Part shown: in pieces, positions 42,594 through 51,769 of the stretch | How positions within the stretch are numbered: position 1 is the stretch's first letter | How the letters are laid out: each line of letters begins with the position of its first letter | From: Micavibrio_B sp964633355 | Lineage (GTDB): Bacteria; Pseudomonadota; Alphaproteobacteria; Micavibrionales; Micavibrionaceae | Direction: 5' to 3' | NCBI GenBank assembly: GCA_964633355.1 | Contig: CAZWGO010000007.1 | Coordinates: 30,749 to 94,748 of the forward strand | DNA: 64,000 nucleotides | Notes under the pieces: model-generated | The model's input: the letters and a program-made list of their open reading frames with translations, nothing else | Told to the model about the DNA's origin: nothing | Databases searched by the model: none | Translations under genes and position numbers: made by a program

Positions 42594-43576
42594 TTTTTTC
42601 TCTCGAAGGGGTCGGTTTGATAATCGGGCGTGAAATCGAATTTTTTCCAGCTTTTGCTTAGGTCTTCCGGTAACGGCGCGACAAGATCGAGTAGACTTCC
42701 ATCTTTAGGATGCGGAAATTTCTTTCGAACCGCATGAAGATGCAAACGCCCCGATATGCCCATATCATCGATAATCGGCGTCATGCCGTTATATTTTTCA
42801 TCACCGATAATCGGGCAGCCCAGAATGTCCGCCGTATGCACGCGAATCTGGTGCATGCGCCCTGTGCGCGGCCAAAACGCCATGGATGCCGCGCCTTTAT
42901 CCGATTTTTCCAGCAAGCGATAAGATGTGCGCGACGGTTTGCCGTTTTCATTATCGATGACAACTGCTTCCTTGCGCTTGCCCTCGCCTTTGATGATCGC
43001 CCCATTGATATCGCCGCCATCTTTATCCGGTACTGGCGACACCAGTGCCCAGTAAATCTTCTTGATATCCTGTGCCTCGAACATTTTACCAAGGCTTTGG
43101 GTCATTTTCAGCGATCTTGCGCAGACCAGAAGCCCCGACGTATCACGGTCAAGTCTGTGAACGAGGCGCGGGCGGACGCCCTTCAAATTAATCAACGTGC
43201 CAAGCATGCCGTCGATATGCCGCTTGATATTCGGCCCGCCCTGAACCGGCAAGCCATAAGGTTTGTTTAATACAAGGATTTCTCCGTCGTCGAACACGGT
43301 GATCGATTTTAAAAATTCCTCGTCATTTTCTTTTGGAATGAATGTCAAAGAGGATGAATCGATAATCTTCGTTTCCACCGGCGGGACGCGCACGGTCTGG
43401 CCGGCTATCAGCCTTGTATCGGTCTTGGCGCGCTTGCCGTCGATGCGGACCTGACCGGTCCGCACCATTTTTTGCAGCAGAGCATACGGCACGCGGTCGA
43501 GCGTTTTTTTTAGCCAGCGATCCAGCCGCTGCCCGTCATCATCCGCCGCCACTTCGTAACTGCGTACCCCTGTCAT
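42590..43576 (-). CDS. rluC: RluA-family 23S rRNA pseudouridine synthase (RluC-like)
   Basis: 328 residues from the ATG at 43574-43576, which overlaps the crcB stop by 4 bases; the frame extends 31 codons further but into crcB. An S4 RNA-binding domain (LDRWLKKTLDRVPYALLQKMVRTGQVRIDGKRAK has its core) precedes the catalytic domain with the Asp in HRLDRDTSGLLVCARS and the GRMHQIRVH motif. RluC makes pseudouridines at 955, 2504 and 2580 in E. coli; substrate identity here is inferred from the S4 domain and length. Confidence 0.9.
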   Translation of the reverse strand: MTGVRSYEVAADDDGQRLDRWLKKTLDRVPYALLQKMVRTGQVRIDGKRAKTDTRLIAGQTVRVPPVETKIIDSSSLTFIPKENDEEFLKSITVFDDGEILVLNKPYGLPVQGGPNIKRHIDGMLGTLINLKGVRPRLVHRLDRDTSGLLVCARSLKMTQSLGKMFEAQDIKKIYWALVSPVPDKDGGDINGAIIKGEGKRKEAVVIDNENGKPSRTSYRLLEKSDKGAASMAFWPRTGRMHQIRVHTADILGCPIIGDEKYNGMTPIIDDMGISGRLHLHAVRKKFPHPKDGSLLDLVAPLPEDLSKSWKKFDFTPDYQTDPFERKK

Positions 43577-43953
43577 GTCATCAAATTCCGCACCAGCGCC
43601 ATGCCGCCGAGCAGGGCCGCGATGGAGGCTGCGACCGACACGAAAAGATAAAGTCCTGCCGCCATCCATGTCCCACGCTGATAAAGCGTGACGATATCAA
43701 GCGAGAAAGCCGAAAAAGTCGTAAACCCGCCCAGTACGCCGACCATGAGGAAAGTCCTGACTTCCTGTGACAATTCCGTGTAATGCGCCAGAAGCCCGGC
43801 GAGAATGCCCATGGCAAAACAGCCGACAACATTGACAATCAATGTCCCCCATGGGAAATCCGGTCCCCATAATAAAAGAGACGCTTTCCCAACCAGATAG
43901 CGGGCAACGGAGCCAATAGCGCCGCCAAGGGCGACAAGAAGAATGATTTTCAT
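43573..43953 (-). CDS. crcB: Fluoride exporter CrcB/Fluc
   Basis: 126 residues with four membrane helices. Motifs GGAIGSVARYLVGK, the WGTLIVNVVGCFAMGIL (Asn in the pore) and GVLGGFTTFSAFSLD (phenylalanine track) are diagnostic of dual-topology fluoride channels. No fluoride riboswitch is visible in the short 33-base gap to rarA, so it is probably expressed constitutively with its operon. Confidence 0.95.
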   Translation of the reverse strand: MKIILLVALGGAIGSVARYLVGKASLLLWGPDFPWGTLIVNVVGCFAMGILAGLLAHYTELSQEVRTFLMVGVLGGFTTFSAFSLDIVTLYQRGTWMAAGLYLFVSVAASIAALLGGMALVRNLMT

Positions 43954-43986
43954 GGCGGTGAATTTACATCAGATAACGCTTTAGGT

Positions 43987-45294
43987 CTAAGAATTCTTCT
44001 CTTCCCGCAATTTCTGCCAATAATCCAGACGTTTCCTGATCTCGCGCTCAAAACCGCGCTCTGGTGGATCATAAAAATTTGCGCGTTCCATTTCATCGGG
44101 GAAATAATCCTGCCCCGAGAAAGCTTCCTTGGTTTCGTGGTCGTAATTATACCCCGTACCGTAACCCTCTTGCTTCATCAGCTTTGTCGGTGCGTTTAGT
44201 ATATGTTTGGGCGGCATCAGCGAGCCTGTTTCTTTGGCCGCGCGCTTGGCGGCGTTATAAGCCATATAAACCGCATTAGATTTCGGCGCGGTCGCTAGAT
44301 AAACCAGCGCCTCGGCTAGTGCCAATTCGCCTTCGGGACTTCCCAGCCTCTCATAGGTTTCCCAGGCGTGAAGCGTCATAGCAAGCGCCTGCGGATCGGC
44401 AAGGCCGATATCCTCGGTCGCCATTCTCACCATACGCCGCGCGATATATTCCGGATGTTCCCCGCCGGCCAGCATACGACAGAACCAGTAGAGAGCGGCA
44501 TCGGCGTCGGAGCCGCGTACACTTTTGTGAAGCGCCGAGATTAAATTGTAATGACTATCGTCTTTTTTGTCGTAAAGCGGGGCGCGGCGCTGGACGATGG
44601 ACATTAAACCTGTCAGATCCAATTCACCTTCTGCCTGCACGAATACCTGTTCGGCCAGTGTTAATATATAACGTCCGTCGCCATCGGCCATGGCTTTTAG
44701 ATTTTCCCGCGCTTCCACCGTCAAGGGCAGTTTCCGTCCAAAATGTGTTTCGGCGCGGCTTAGCAAAATCTCAAGGGCTGCATCGTCGAGCCGCTTGAGC
44801 ACAAATACTTGAGAGCGCGACAATAAAGCCGAATTCAATTCAAAAGATGGGTTTTCGGTTGTAGCGCCGATCAGGATAACCGTACCATCTTCCACCACCG
44901 GCAAAAACGCATCCTGTTGTGATTTATTAAAACGGTGAATCTCGTCAACGAAAAGCAATGTCCCTTTGCCGTTTTCAAATCTAAGGCGCGCAGAATCAAA
45001 GATCTTGCGCAAATCTGCCACGCCGGAAAAAATCGCCGAGATGGTTTCAAAATGAAGATCGGTATGCTGGGCGAGTATTCGCGCCAAGGTCGTCTTACCA
45101 CAGCCCGGCGGTCCCCAGAAAATCATTGATGACAATTTACGCGCCGCCACCATTTTGCCGAGCGGCGCATCGGCGGCCACGATATGATCCTGCCCCACGA
45201 CTTCTTCTAAGGTTTTAGGTCGCAGCAAATCCGCCAAAGGCTGAGTAAGGGGCTTGGCTTTATCTGGTTTGTCGGCGGCAAAAAGATCGGGCAT
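43987..45294 (-). CDS. rarA: Replication-associated recombination protein A (MgsA/WRNIP1 family AAA+ ATPase)
   Basis: 435 residues, full length. PLADLLRPKTLEEVVGQDHIV precedes Walker A GPPGCGKTTL, Walker B LLFVDEIHRFNKSQQD, sensor 1 IGATTENPSFELNSALLSR. The C-terminal tetramerisation domain has SVRGSDADAALYWFCRMLAGGEHPEYIARRMV and YATAPKSNAVY-like text, then GYGTGYNYDHETKEAFSGQDYFP. It acts at stalled replication forks. 30 bases separate it from the upstream protease gene. Confidence 0.96.
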   Translation of the reverse strand: MPDLFAADKPDKAKPLTQPLADLLRPKTLEEVVGQDHIVAADAPLGKMVAARKLSSMIFWGPPGCGKTTLARILAQHTDLHFETISAIFSGVADLRKIFDSARLRFENGKGTLLFVDEIHRFNKSQQDAFLPVVEDGTVILIGATTENPSFELNSALLSRSQVFVLKRLDDAALEILLSRAETHFGRKLPLTVEARENLKAMADGDGRYILTLAEQVFVQAEGELDLTGLMSIVQRRAPLYDKKDDSHYNLISALHKSVRGSDADAALYWFCRMLAGGEHPEYIARRMVRMATEDIGLADPQALAMTLHAWETYERLGSPEGELALAEALVYLATAPKSNAVYMAYNAAKRAAKETGSLMPPKHILNAPTKLMKQEGYGTGYNYDHETKEAFSGQDYFPDEMERANFYDPPERGFEREIRKRLDYWQKLREEKNS

Positions 45295-45324
45295 GGATTG
45301 ATAATAGCGTTTTATTTAGAGATG

Positions 45325-46725
45325 TCATCTCACCACAATCGTCCTCTCCTGACCTTTGGAGCGGATGGTCAGCGCCCAAGTCCCTCTGGGCGCGCTGCTA
45401 TCAAGCAGTTTTTGCGCATCAAGCGGAGATTTAAGCGCAGTTCGGTTGATGGCCACGATAATATCGCCGACAGATACCAGCCGCGCCGCAATGGAGCCAT
45501 TCTGGACCTTGGAGACGACAATACCCGTATCCTCGCCTTTCAAGCCCAGTTCGACTTCCAAAGCCGGATTGATATTGGCGAGCGTCGCGCCGGAAAGCGG
45601 GTTGCGGCCTTTGATAACCGTGCTTAGCCGTGCCGGACTGTCAGGCGGCTTGATCGCGGCGACATCCGTCTCGCCTTTCTCGCCTTTCCTGTCATAGCCA
45701 ATCTTGACGCTGTCGCCGATTGGCACCATGGCAAAACGGAAGCGGATTTCGGACGCATCATGGATTTTGCGCCCGTTCACAGATGTAATCAGATCGCCGA
45801 CTTTCAAACCCGCTTTCAGCGCCGGGCTTTCCGGATGCAAAGCTGTAATCAAAGCACCTGAGGGCGACGACAAGCCCAGAGACGCCGCGATATCCGATGT
45901 TACATCCTGTACCGATACGCCGACCCAGGGGCGAATAATTGTTCCATTGACGGTCTGTCCGGATTTTTCAGCGGCGATAATCGTCGCCACCATTTCAGAC
46001 GGAATGGCAAAACCAATCCCAAGAGAGCCGCCGGAATTTGAGAAGATCGCCGAGTTGATACCGACGATGCCGCCCTTCATAGAGACAAGCGGTCCGCCGG
46101 AGTTTCCCGGATTGATCGCCGCATCGGTCTGGATAAAGAAGTTGAAATCATTGATGCTTAAAGAAGACCGGGCAAGTGCCGATACAATACCGCTTGTCAC
46201 TGTCTGCCCGACACCGAACGGATTACCGATGGCCAGCACCAGATCGCCGACTTCCAGCGTATCGCTCGGCTGGAGCGGCGAAGACGGCAATTGCTCGCCC
46301 TTGGTATCGAGACGCAAAAGCGCGATATCGGACGCCGGATCATTAAGCTTCAGGGCTGCCGGAAATTCGCGCCCGTCGGACAGCATGACGGTGATTTCCT
46401 TGGCATCTTTAATGACATGTGAATTGGTAACAACCAGACCGGACGGATCGACGATCACGCCGCTCCCTAGCGAGCTCTCCAGTCGCTGCTGCGGCATGCC
46501 GTATCCACGCCCGAAAAACTGGCCGAAAAACGGGTCCGCCATAAGCGGGTTGACGGTGGTCACGACTTTCTTGGTGTAAATATTGACGACCGACGTCGCG
46601 ACTTTTTTGACCAGCGGCGAGAACGACATTTCGATCTCGGCTTTGCTCTGCGGGATAATTTCCTGCGCCAAAACAGGCGTTGACAAGGACAGAACGGATA
46701 AAAAAGCAATCAGTATTTTTTTCAT
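45325..46725 (-). CDS. Deg/HtrA-family periplasmic serine protease
   Basis: 466 residues from the ATG at 46723-46725, which gives signal peptide MKKILIAFLSVLSLSTPVLA; the longer frame runs into the upstream gene's end. Trypsin-like triad His103 (VTNSHV), Asp133 (PASDIALL) and Ser209 (NPGNSGGPL). Two PDZ domains follow: about 280-365 (GLKVGDLITSVNGRKI) and 385-465 (SVGDIIVAINRTAL). Degrades and refolds misfolded envelope proteins. Together with the BepA-like, DsbA-like and M16 genes the window is rich in periplasmic quality control. Confidence 0.95.
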   Translation of the reverse strand: MKKILIAFLSVLSLSTPVLAQEIIPQSKAEIEMSFSPLVKKVATSVVNIYTKKVVTTVNPLMADPFFGQFFGRGYGMPQQRLESSLGSGVIVDPSGLVVTNSHVIKDAKEITVMLSDGREFPAALKLNDPASDIALLRLDTKGEQLPSSPLQPSDTLEVGDLVLAIGNPFGVGQTVTSGIVSALARSSLSINDFNFFIQTDAAINPGNSGGPLVSMKGGIVGINSAIFSNSGGSLGIGFAIPSEMVATIIAAEKSGQTVNGTIIRPWVGVSVQDVTSDIAASLGLSSPSGALITALHPESPALKAGLKVGDLITSVNGRKIHDASEIRFRFAMVPIGDSVKIGYDRKGEKGETDVAAIKPPDSPARLSTVIKGRNPLSGATLANINPALEVELGLKGEDTGIVVSKVQNGSIAARLVSVGDIIVAINRTALKSPLDAQKLLDSSAPRGTWALTIRSKGQERTIVVR

Positions 46726-46756
46726 GAGAGATAAAATACTACGGCTAGCGACAAGT

Positions 46757-49000
46757 TCAAGATGGTCCGACGGCTCTCGGCCCGTAATCCAAAGCATTTA
46801 GAACACCGATTGATAGATCGCGCCCCGTTTCAAAGAGACGGTCCGCGTCAAGATCAAATCCCATTTTTTTGATCCAGCTTTTATAGGTTCTACAGTGACG
46901 CTGATTTTCCGGTAAAAATGGCCTTATCGCATAAAAAGCTTTGATACAATTTCTATAAACGGTGGCATCGAACCCTATTTCTGCATCCGCGCTGCGAAAA
47001 TCCTGCGCTCGTCTTTGGCGGTCGATAGCGTCCCAGTCTAATTTCAGGCGACCACTATTGATTTCACGGACATACCATTCGGAAGCGCGATAAAGAATGG
47101 AGTCTTTAGATGGAGGATTTCTGGTTTCAGCTTTTTGGCGTTTCGTATCGATTTCTTCAATCTTTACTTCACGTGGCCTGCCATAACTATAATACGGTTC
47201 TGATATAATCAAAGCTCCTTTTTCCCGCCTGCCCCCTTCAGCCGCGATACGAAAAGCATGGCTGTAAGTTCTGGGAACTCCTGGAATTTCTACCAAGCCA
47301 AGACAGTTAGCCGTGTAGCCATCTATACAGTGACCGAATTCCTGATGATTCTTGAGAAGATCAGTGCTCGATCGCAATGGTTCAATCATAACTTTCTCAG
47401 CAAAGACATCTTCAGGAATTTTGACCTTACCCGTCATCACCGGCCATTCGGCATGAATGCCTACGCTTTGCATTTTCGGCTCGTAATAGCGCAATTTATC
47501 GTGCCAATTAATGCTCAGCTTTACGATATTGTGAAACATCATATTACCGAATGGCCGCAAATTCGGCGAATGTCTATCTCCTTCTTCATCACTTACAATA
47601 AAAGATTTCTGCCAAATCTTTCCTGCAAGATAGGATTTCACGTCATTATCCAAGCCGGATTTTCCTGCCCTTGATGCACGAAAAACAAAATAAGGCAAAA
47701 CAGCCTTCACATAGACACGGCGCAGGTAGTCAACCGTATCACTCATATCTTTAGTAGAAATTCCGTTTCGATCTAATAATTTTTGCTGAACTTCATAGGG
47801 TGCATACGCCAAGACCTCGGCAAAAGAAGTGCCCAGATATTTGAAGGTCGTATCAGCATCTTTCTGAACCTTGTGAATTCTTTCAAGCATTCCTTCTTCA
47901 AGCTTAATGTGCGGAAGATGCTCATCTATCTGACGTAGAATTCTTCCAAAGATTTTTGGAGATAATAAGCCAGACTCAATCCGTAACCCCATGGTCTTGC
48001 GAATAGTCGATTGTCTGATTGATTTATCGGAATCATCAGCAGATAAAAGCTCTTCCAGCGCGGCAATTAAAGGCTCTGCCTCATCCACAATTCGCTCGAT
48101 TTTTGCATATAAAGAAGCTAAGGAAGGAAATCGCTCAATTTCATTATTGCGAAAATCTTTTCTTATTTCTTCTTTCGTGGTTGATAAAGCCATCGCCAAC
48201 CAAGGATAATGTTCCGTCAAGCGGGTGCGGTTATGGATCGCTTGCTCGCCCTTACCTGCCATGATCCAGTTATAAATATCCAGATTTCGCTTTGAAACCG
48301 CTGCCGCCGCATGCGCCGCATTGAAATCTATATGATCGCTTTTCATCTTGGCAGTAATGAAATACAAAAATTCTCGATCTCGTTCCGTTAGAAATTCCCT
48401 GATCCTGTCCCACTTCCCTACGAAATGCCGATACTGGTTCATTTTATGAAGTTTCTTTTCGAGCTTTTCCAGGAACTTTGAAAACCATCTTTCGCGCAAT
48501 GCCAGCAATTCTTCCGGCTTTTCGCATACCGTCAAAATTTCATTTATGTCGGCACCCATGAATCTCTGTCCCGAAAAATCATTTTCAGCCCATCTTTTGG
48601 TCAGACGATAAAAATTCTGTCGCGTTTTAAGACTGGTACTAAGCTTACGGTGAAACAATATCACGCGATCATTATTTTGACTGACGGCGACCAGATAATG
48701 CGGCTCGATGTGATTTCCAACCATATTGGCTTTACCGCCGCGAACCGGAAAGAAAAGCGCAAAATCTATATCTGGAATGGAATGTCCGGTAAAATAGTGA
48801 ACCGGAAAATTTTTCAGGTAGTGATTGTGGAATTTCCGAAAGGTTTCAAGCGCCCGATGGCTGGTTATACCAAGCTCATTTCTGATAAATGTCTCAAGCG
48901 ATGTCCAGCCGGGTACATTGGCGTAATCCCGCGCTTCCGGAATAATATCCGGGTAATCGCCCGATTCTTCAAATTTGATTTTTGCTTCCCCTGTACTCAT
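46757..49000 (-). CDS. Large uncharacterised protein with a possible PcfJ-like C-terminal domain
   Basis: 747 residues, no signal or membrane helix. Residues 1-130 contain SLETFIRNELGITSHRALETF and a beta-rich part; 150-450 look helical. Around residue 556-557 the text LLKNHQEFGHCIDGYTANC, followed by SHAFRIAAEGGRREKGALIIS and later RNPPSKDSILYRASEWYV, resembles the PcfJ domain (hHCV-Y, then strands and a terminal helix). PcfJ itself is an uncharacterised protein of conjugative plasmids. It sits 31 bases upstream of the Deg protease gene on the same strand and so heads a seven-gene run. Function unknown. Confidence 0.7.
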   Translation of the reverse strand: MSTGEAKIKFEESGDYPDIIPEARDYANVPGWTSLETFIRNELGITSHRALETFRKFHNHYLKNFPVHYFTGHSIPDIDFALFFPVRGGKANMVGNHIEPHYLVAVSQNNDRVILFHRKLSTSLKTRQNFYRLTKRWAENDFSGQRFMGADINEILTVCEKPEELLALRERWFSKFLEKLEKKLHKMNQYRHFVGKWDRIREFLTERDREFLYFITAKMKSDHIDFNAAHAAAAVSKRNLDIYNWIMAGKGEQAIHNRTRLTEHYPWLAMALSTTKEEIRKDFRNNEIERFPSLASLYAKIERIVDEAEPLIAALEELLSADDSDKSIRQSTIRKTMGLRIESGLLSPKIFGRILRQIDEHLPHIKLEEGMLERIHKVQKDADTTFKYLGTSFAEVLAYAPYEVQQKLLDRNGISTKDMSDTVDYLRRVYVKAVLPYFVFRASRAGKSGLDNDVKSYLAGKIWQKSFIVSDEEGDRHSPNLRPFGNMMFHNIVKLSINWHDKLRYYEPKMQSVGIHAEWPVMTGKVKIPEDVFAEKVMIEPLRSSTDLLKNHQEFGHCIDGYTANCLGLVEIPGVPRTYSHAFRIAAEGGRREKGALIISEPYYSYGRPREVKIEEIDTKRQKAETRNPPSKDSILYRASEWYVREINSGRLKLDWDAIDRQRRAQDFRSADAEIGFDATVYRNCIKAFYAIRPFLPENQRHCRTYKSWIKKMGFDLDADRLFETGRDLSIGVLNALDYGPRAVGPS

Positions 49001-49037
49001 TGAATGTTTTTTATCGAAAATAGAGCTGTTTTGGCAA

Positions 49038-49066
49038 GAAAAAACCCCGCCAAAAGCGGGGTTTTT
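49038..49066 (-). terminator. Rho-independent terminator of the ribosomal supercluster
   Basis: AAAACCCCGC and GCGGGGTTTT pair around CAAAA; on the minus strand a T-run follows. It lies 19 bases after the rplQ stop and insulates the ribosomal genes from the orphan gene starting at 49000. Confidence 0.9.
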
Positions 49067-49084
49067 GAATGATTATTCTAAAGC

Positions 49085-49624
49085 TTATTGAGCGTCTTTT
49101 GCTTTTGGTGTCTTTTTCGCTTTCGCTTCTTTTTCACCTGTGACTTTTTCTTTTTTCTCTGTATTGGCTTTTTTGACGGCTGCCTTAGAAACTGTCAGCT
49201 CATCAGCCGGACCGGCAGCGAAGTCTGCGTTGTTATCCTGACCTGAATCTTTGCCTTTTGCAGATGGATCGCGATCGACCAGTTCGATGATCGCCATCGG
49301 CGCGGCATCTCCGTAACGGAAACCGGCTTTCAGGATACGCGCATAACCGCCTGGACGGGAGGTATAGCGATCTGCCAGTGTCGAGAAGATTTTCGCCACA
49401 ACCGCATCATCACGCAGAACAGCGAAAGCGTTACGACGATTGGCAAGGCCACCTTTTTTACCCAGGGTGATCAGCTTTTCAACGAAAGGACGAAGTTCTT
49501 TTGCTTTTGGCAAAGTCGTGACAATTTGCTCATGCTTGACGAGCGCATTTGCCATGTTGGATAGCATCGCGGAGCGGTGAGCCGATGTACGGTTCAGTTT
49601 ACGTTGTTTAATTCCGTGTTTCAT
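49085..49624 (-). CDS. rplQ: 50S ribosomal protein L17 (bL17) with a long Lys/Ala tail
   Basis: 179 residues against about 127 in E. coli. The core MKHGIKQRKLNRTSAHRSAM... to FRYGDAAPMAIIELVDRD is standard; it lines the peptide exit tunnel rim. From residue 120 a low-complexity tail (KANTEKKEKVTGEKEAKAKK) is added, common in alphaproteobacteria. Last gene of the alpha operon, separated from rpoA by a 143-base gap containing a hairpin. Confidence 0.97.
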   Translation of the reverse strand: MKHGIKQRKLNRTSAHRSAMLSNMANALVKHEQIVTTLPKAKELRPFVEKLITLGKKGGLANRRNAFAVLRDDAVVAKIFSTLADRYTSRPGGYARILKAGFRYGDAAPMAIIELVDRDPSAKGKDSGQDNNADFAAGPADELTVSKAAVKKANTEKKEKVTGEKEAKAKKTPKAKDAQ

Positions 49625-49729
49625 TTTAGCACTTTCTCTTTTCTGCGATCTTAAACGGGTAAGATCATTGGGTTTTCAGACGAGCACTACTTAAGAAGCG
49701 TTACTTATCTGTTTGAGCACTATGCTCGG

Positions 49730-49760
49730 TAGTTACAAGAGCTCTCGAAACTTGTAACTA
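49730..49760. promoter_or_regulatory. Perfect hairpin between rpoA and rplQ
   Basis: TAGTTACAAG (49730-49739) is exactly complementary to CTTGTAACTA (49751-49760), loop 11 bases. It begins 8 bases after the rpoA stop on the minus strand. No T-run follows, so RNA processing or stability control is more likely than termination. Confidence 0.55.
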
Positions 49761-49767
49761 TGTACTC

Positions 49768-50793
49768 TTAGCTAGAAAACGGATCATCCATTTTCTTTGC
49801 CAGTTCTTCGATATTCTCTGGCGGCCATCCTTCGATTTGCATACCAAGATGCAGACCCATGATCGTCAAAACTTCCTTGATTTCATTCAAGGATTTACGA
49901 CCGAAGTTAGGCGTGCGCAGCATTTCGGATTCTGACTTCTGAACGAGATCACCGATATAGATGATATTGTCATTTTTCAGGCAGTTTGCGCTGCGGACGG
50001 ACAATTCCAGCTCTTCCACTTTCTTCAGCAGATTGCGGTTGAATGGCAGGCTTTCTTCTTCGCGGGAAACTTTCGCTTCCTTCGGCTCTTCGAAGTTGAT
50101 GAAGACTTGCAGTTGATCTTGCATAATGCGCGCCGCGTAAGCGATCGCATCTTCAGGAGTGATAACACCGTTTGTTTCGATGTTCAGTGTCAGCTTGTCG
50201 TAGTCTGTGATCTGGCCGACGCGTGTGTCTTCTACATCGTAGGAAACTTTGCGGATCGGCGAGAAGATGGAATCGACAGGGATCAAACCAACTGGCGCAT
50301 CTTCCGGACGGTTCTGAGACGCCGGACGGTAGCCTTTACCTGTGTTGACGGTCATTTCCATTTCCAGTTTCGCACCTTTATCGAGTGTGCAGATAACCAG
50401 ATCAGGGTTCATGATTTCGATGTCGGCGCCAGCTTCGATCATTCCGGCTGTGACTTCGCATGGACCTTCAGCATTGATGCGCATACGCTTCGGGCCTTCG
50501 GCATGCATACGAACCGCAATCGCCTTGATGTTCAGGATGACATCTGTGACATCTTCGCGAACGCCTTCGATCGTAGAGAATTCATGCTGGACACCGGCGA
50601 TTTTAACAGCCGTGACAGCCGCGCCTTGCAAAGAGGAAAGCAGGATACGACGCAGGGCGTTACCCAGTGTCAGACCGAAACCGCGCTCGAGTGGCTCGAC
50701 GACAACTTTACCGGCATTGACGTTGGTTTTGTTGCGCTCGACGTCAACTTTGTTTGGTTTGATCAGTTCCAGCCAGTTCTTCTGTATCAACAT
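49768..50793 (-). CDS. rpoA: RNA polymerase alpha subunit
   Basis: 341 residues. N-terminal domain with RGFGLTLGNALRRILLSSLQGAAVTAVKI (dimerisation and beta contact), and C-terminal domain with VRSANCLKNDNIIYIGDLVQKSESEMLRTPNFGRKSLNEIKEVL, which binds UP elements and activators. Follows rpsK, with no rpsD between them, as usual in alphaproteobacteria. Confidence 0.98.
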   Translation of the reverse strand: MLIQKNWLELIKPNKVDVERNKTNVNAGKVVVEPLERGFGLTLGNALRRILLSSLQGAAVTAVKIAGVQHEFSTIEGVREDVTDVILNIKAIAVRMHAEGPKRMRINAEGPCEVTAGMIEAGADIEIMNPDLVICTLDKGAKLEMEMTVNTGKGYRPASQNRPEDAPVGLIPVDSIFSPIRKVSYDVEDTRVGQITDYDKLTLNIETNGVITPEDAIAYAARIMQDQLQVFINFEEPKEAKVSREEESLPFNRNLLKKVEELELSVRSANCLKNDNIIYIGDLVQKSESEMLRTPNFGRKSLNEIKEVLTIMGLHLGMQIEGWPPENIEELAKKMDDPFSS

Positions 50794-50864
50794 ACTGTTT
50801 CTCTTCCTTGTTTTAAGTAGCGTAGACTATTCTTATTTTAAGCCGCTTTTGCGCGACGCATCTA

Positions 50865-51278
50865 TTAGACGCGGCGACGCTTGCGAGGACGTGTCCCGTT
50901 ATGCGGGATTGGTGTGATGTCCTTGATGCCTTTGACGATGAGCCCGGCGGCGCTAAGTGCGCGCAGTGCGCTTTCGCGGCCTGTACCAGGACCTTTGACT
51001 TCGACATCGACTTCTTTCAAACCGTGTTCCTGCGCCTTGCGGGCTGCGTCTTCCGCCGCTACCTGAGCCGCGAAAGGTGTGGATTTACGGGAACCTTTGA
51101 AGCCCATCGTACCCGATGTCGACCAGGAGATCGTGTTCCCCATCAAGTCGGTAATCGTGATAAGTGTATTGTTGAAAGTTGCATTCACATGGACAACGCC
51201 GGAGTGAATGTTTTTGCGGACGATTTTCTTTTTTCCGCCCTTGCCGCCCTTAGCAGCGCCTTTAGCTGGTGTAGCCAT
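50865..51278 (-). CDS. rpsK: 30S ribosomal protein S11 (uS11)
   Basis: 137 residues. Core VHVNATFNNTLITITDLMGN and SRKSTPFAAQ, GPGTGRESALRAL, ending NGTRPRKRRRV. Forms the platform with S7 and S18 near the E site. The N-terminal 12 residues are Gly/Lys-rich. Alpha operon, between rpsM and rpoA. Confidence 0.98.
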   Translation of the reverse strand: MATPAKGAAKGGKGGKKKIVRKNIHSGVVHVNATFNNTLITITDLMGNTISWSTSGTMGFKGSRKSTPFAAQVAAEDAARKAQEHGLKEVDVEVKGPGTGRESALRALSAAGLIVKGIKDITPIPHNGTRPRKRRRV

Positions 51279-51309
51279 TTTTCTATTCCTTTAAATTCGC
51301 AATAATCGA

Positions 51310-51693
51310 TTATTTTTTAGCAATCGGCTTTTTACCGGCGACTGGTTTTGCCGGGCCTTTGCGTGTACGCGCATTCGTCTTCGTGCGCTGACCGCGAACA
51401 GGCAGACCTTTACGGTGACGAAGACCGCGGAAGCATTGCATGTCCATCAGGCGTTTGATCGCGAGAGATGTCTCACGACGCAGATCGCCTTCGATAGGGA
51501 AGCGGTTGGATTCGATGATCTTGCGGATCTGGTTCATTTCATCTTCGGTCAGATCTTTCATGCGACGAGAGAAATCGATACCGACTTCGGTACAAATTTG
51601 TTCTGCCGTGTGACGACCGATGCCGTGGATGTAGGTAAGAGAGATAATTGCTCTCTTGTTGTCAGGAATGTTGACGCCTGAAAAACGGGCCAT
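51310..51693 (-). CDS. rpsM: 30S ribosomal protein S13 (uS13)
   Basis: 127 residues. Starts MARFSGVNIPDNKRAIISLTY, then GIGRHTAEQIC, and the C-terminal basic tail RGLRHRKGLPVRGQRTKTNARTRKGP that reaches the P-site tRNA. Heads the alpha operon; its 200-base upstream gap has two inverted repeats that may regulate it. Confidence 0.98.
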   Translation of the reverse strand: MARFSGVNIPDNKRAIISLTYIHGIGRHTAEQICTEVGIDFSRRMKDLTEDEMNQIRKIIESNRFPIEGDLRRETSLAIKRLMDMQCFRGLRHRKGLPVRGQRTKTNARTRKGPAKPVAGKKPIAKK

Positions 51694-51728
51694 AATTGCT
51701 CCTTTGAGCGTTAAAGTTGAGTTCTAGC

Positions 51729-51748
51729 CGAACCGTAATACCGGTTCG
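51729..51748 (-). promoter_or_regulatory. Hairpin in the rpsM leader
   Basis: CGAACCG (51729-51735) and CGGTTCG (51742-51748) pair perfectly, about 36 bases upstream of the rpsM ATG on the minus strand. In E. coli protein S4 represses this operon through the leader; whether this hairpin does so is not shown. Confidence 0.35.
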
Positions 51749-51769
51749 TAATCCAAATCCGACTTAAGT

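Noticed and set aside
43954..43986. Fluoride riboswitch ahead of crcB
   Set aside because: The gap to rarA is only 33 bases and shows none of the expected structure.
50107..50820. 237-residue plus-strand frame opposite rpoA
   Set aside because: Antisense to rpoA with no start signal and no family pattern; a shadow frame.
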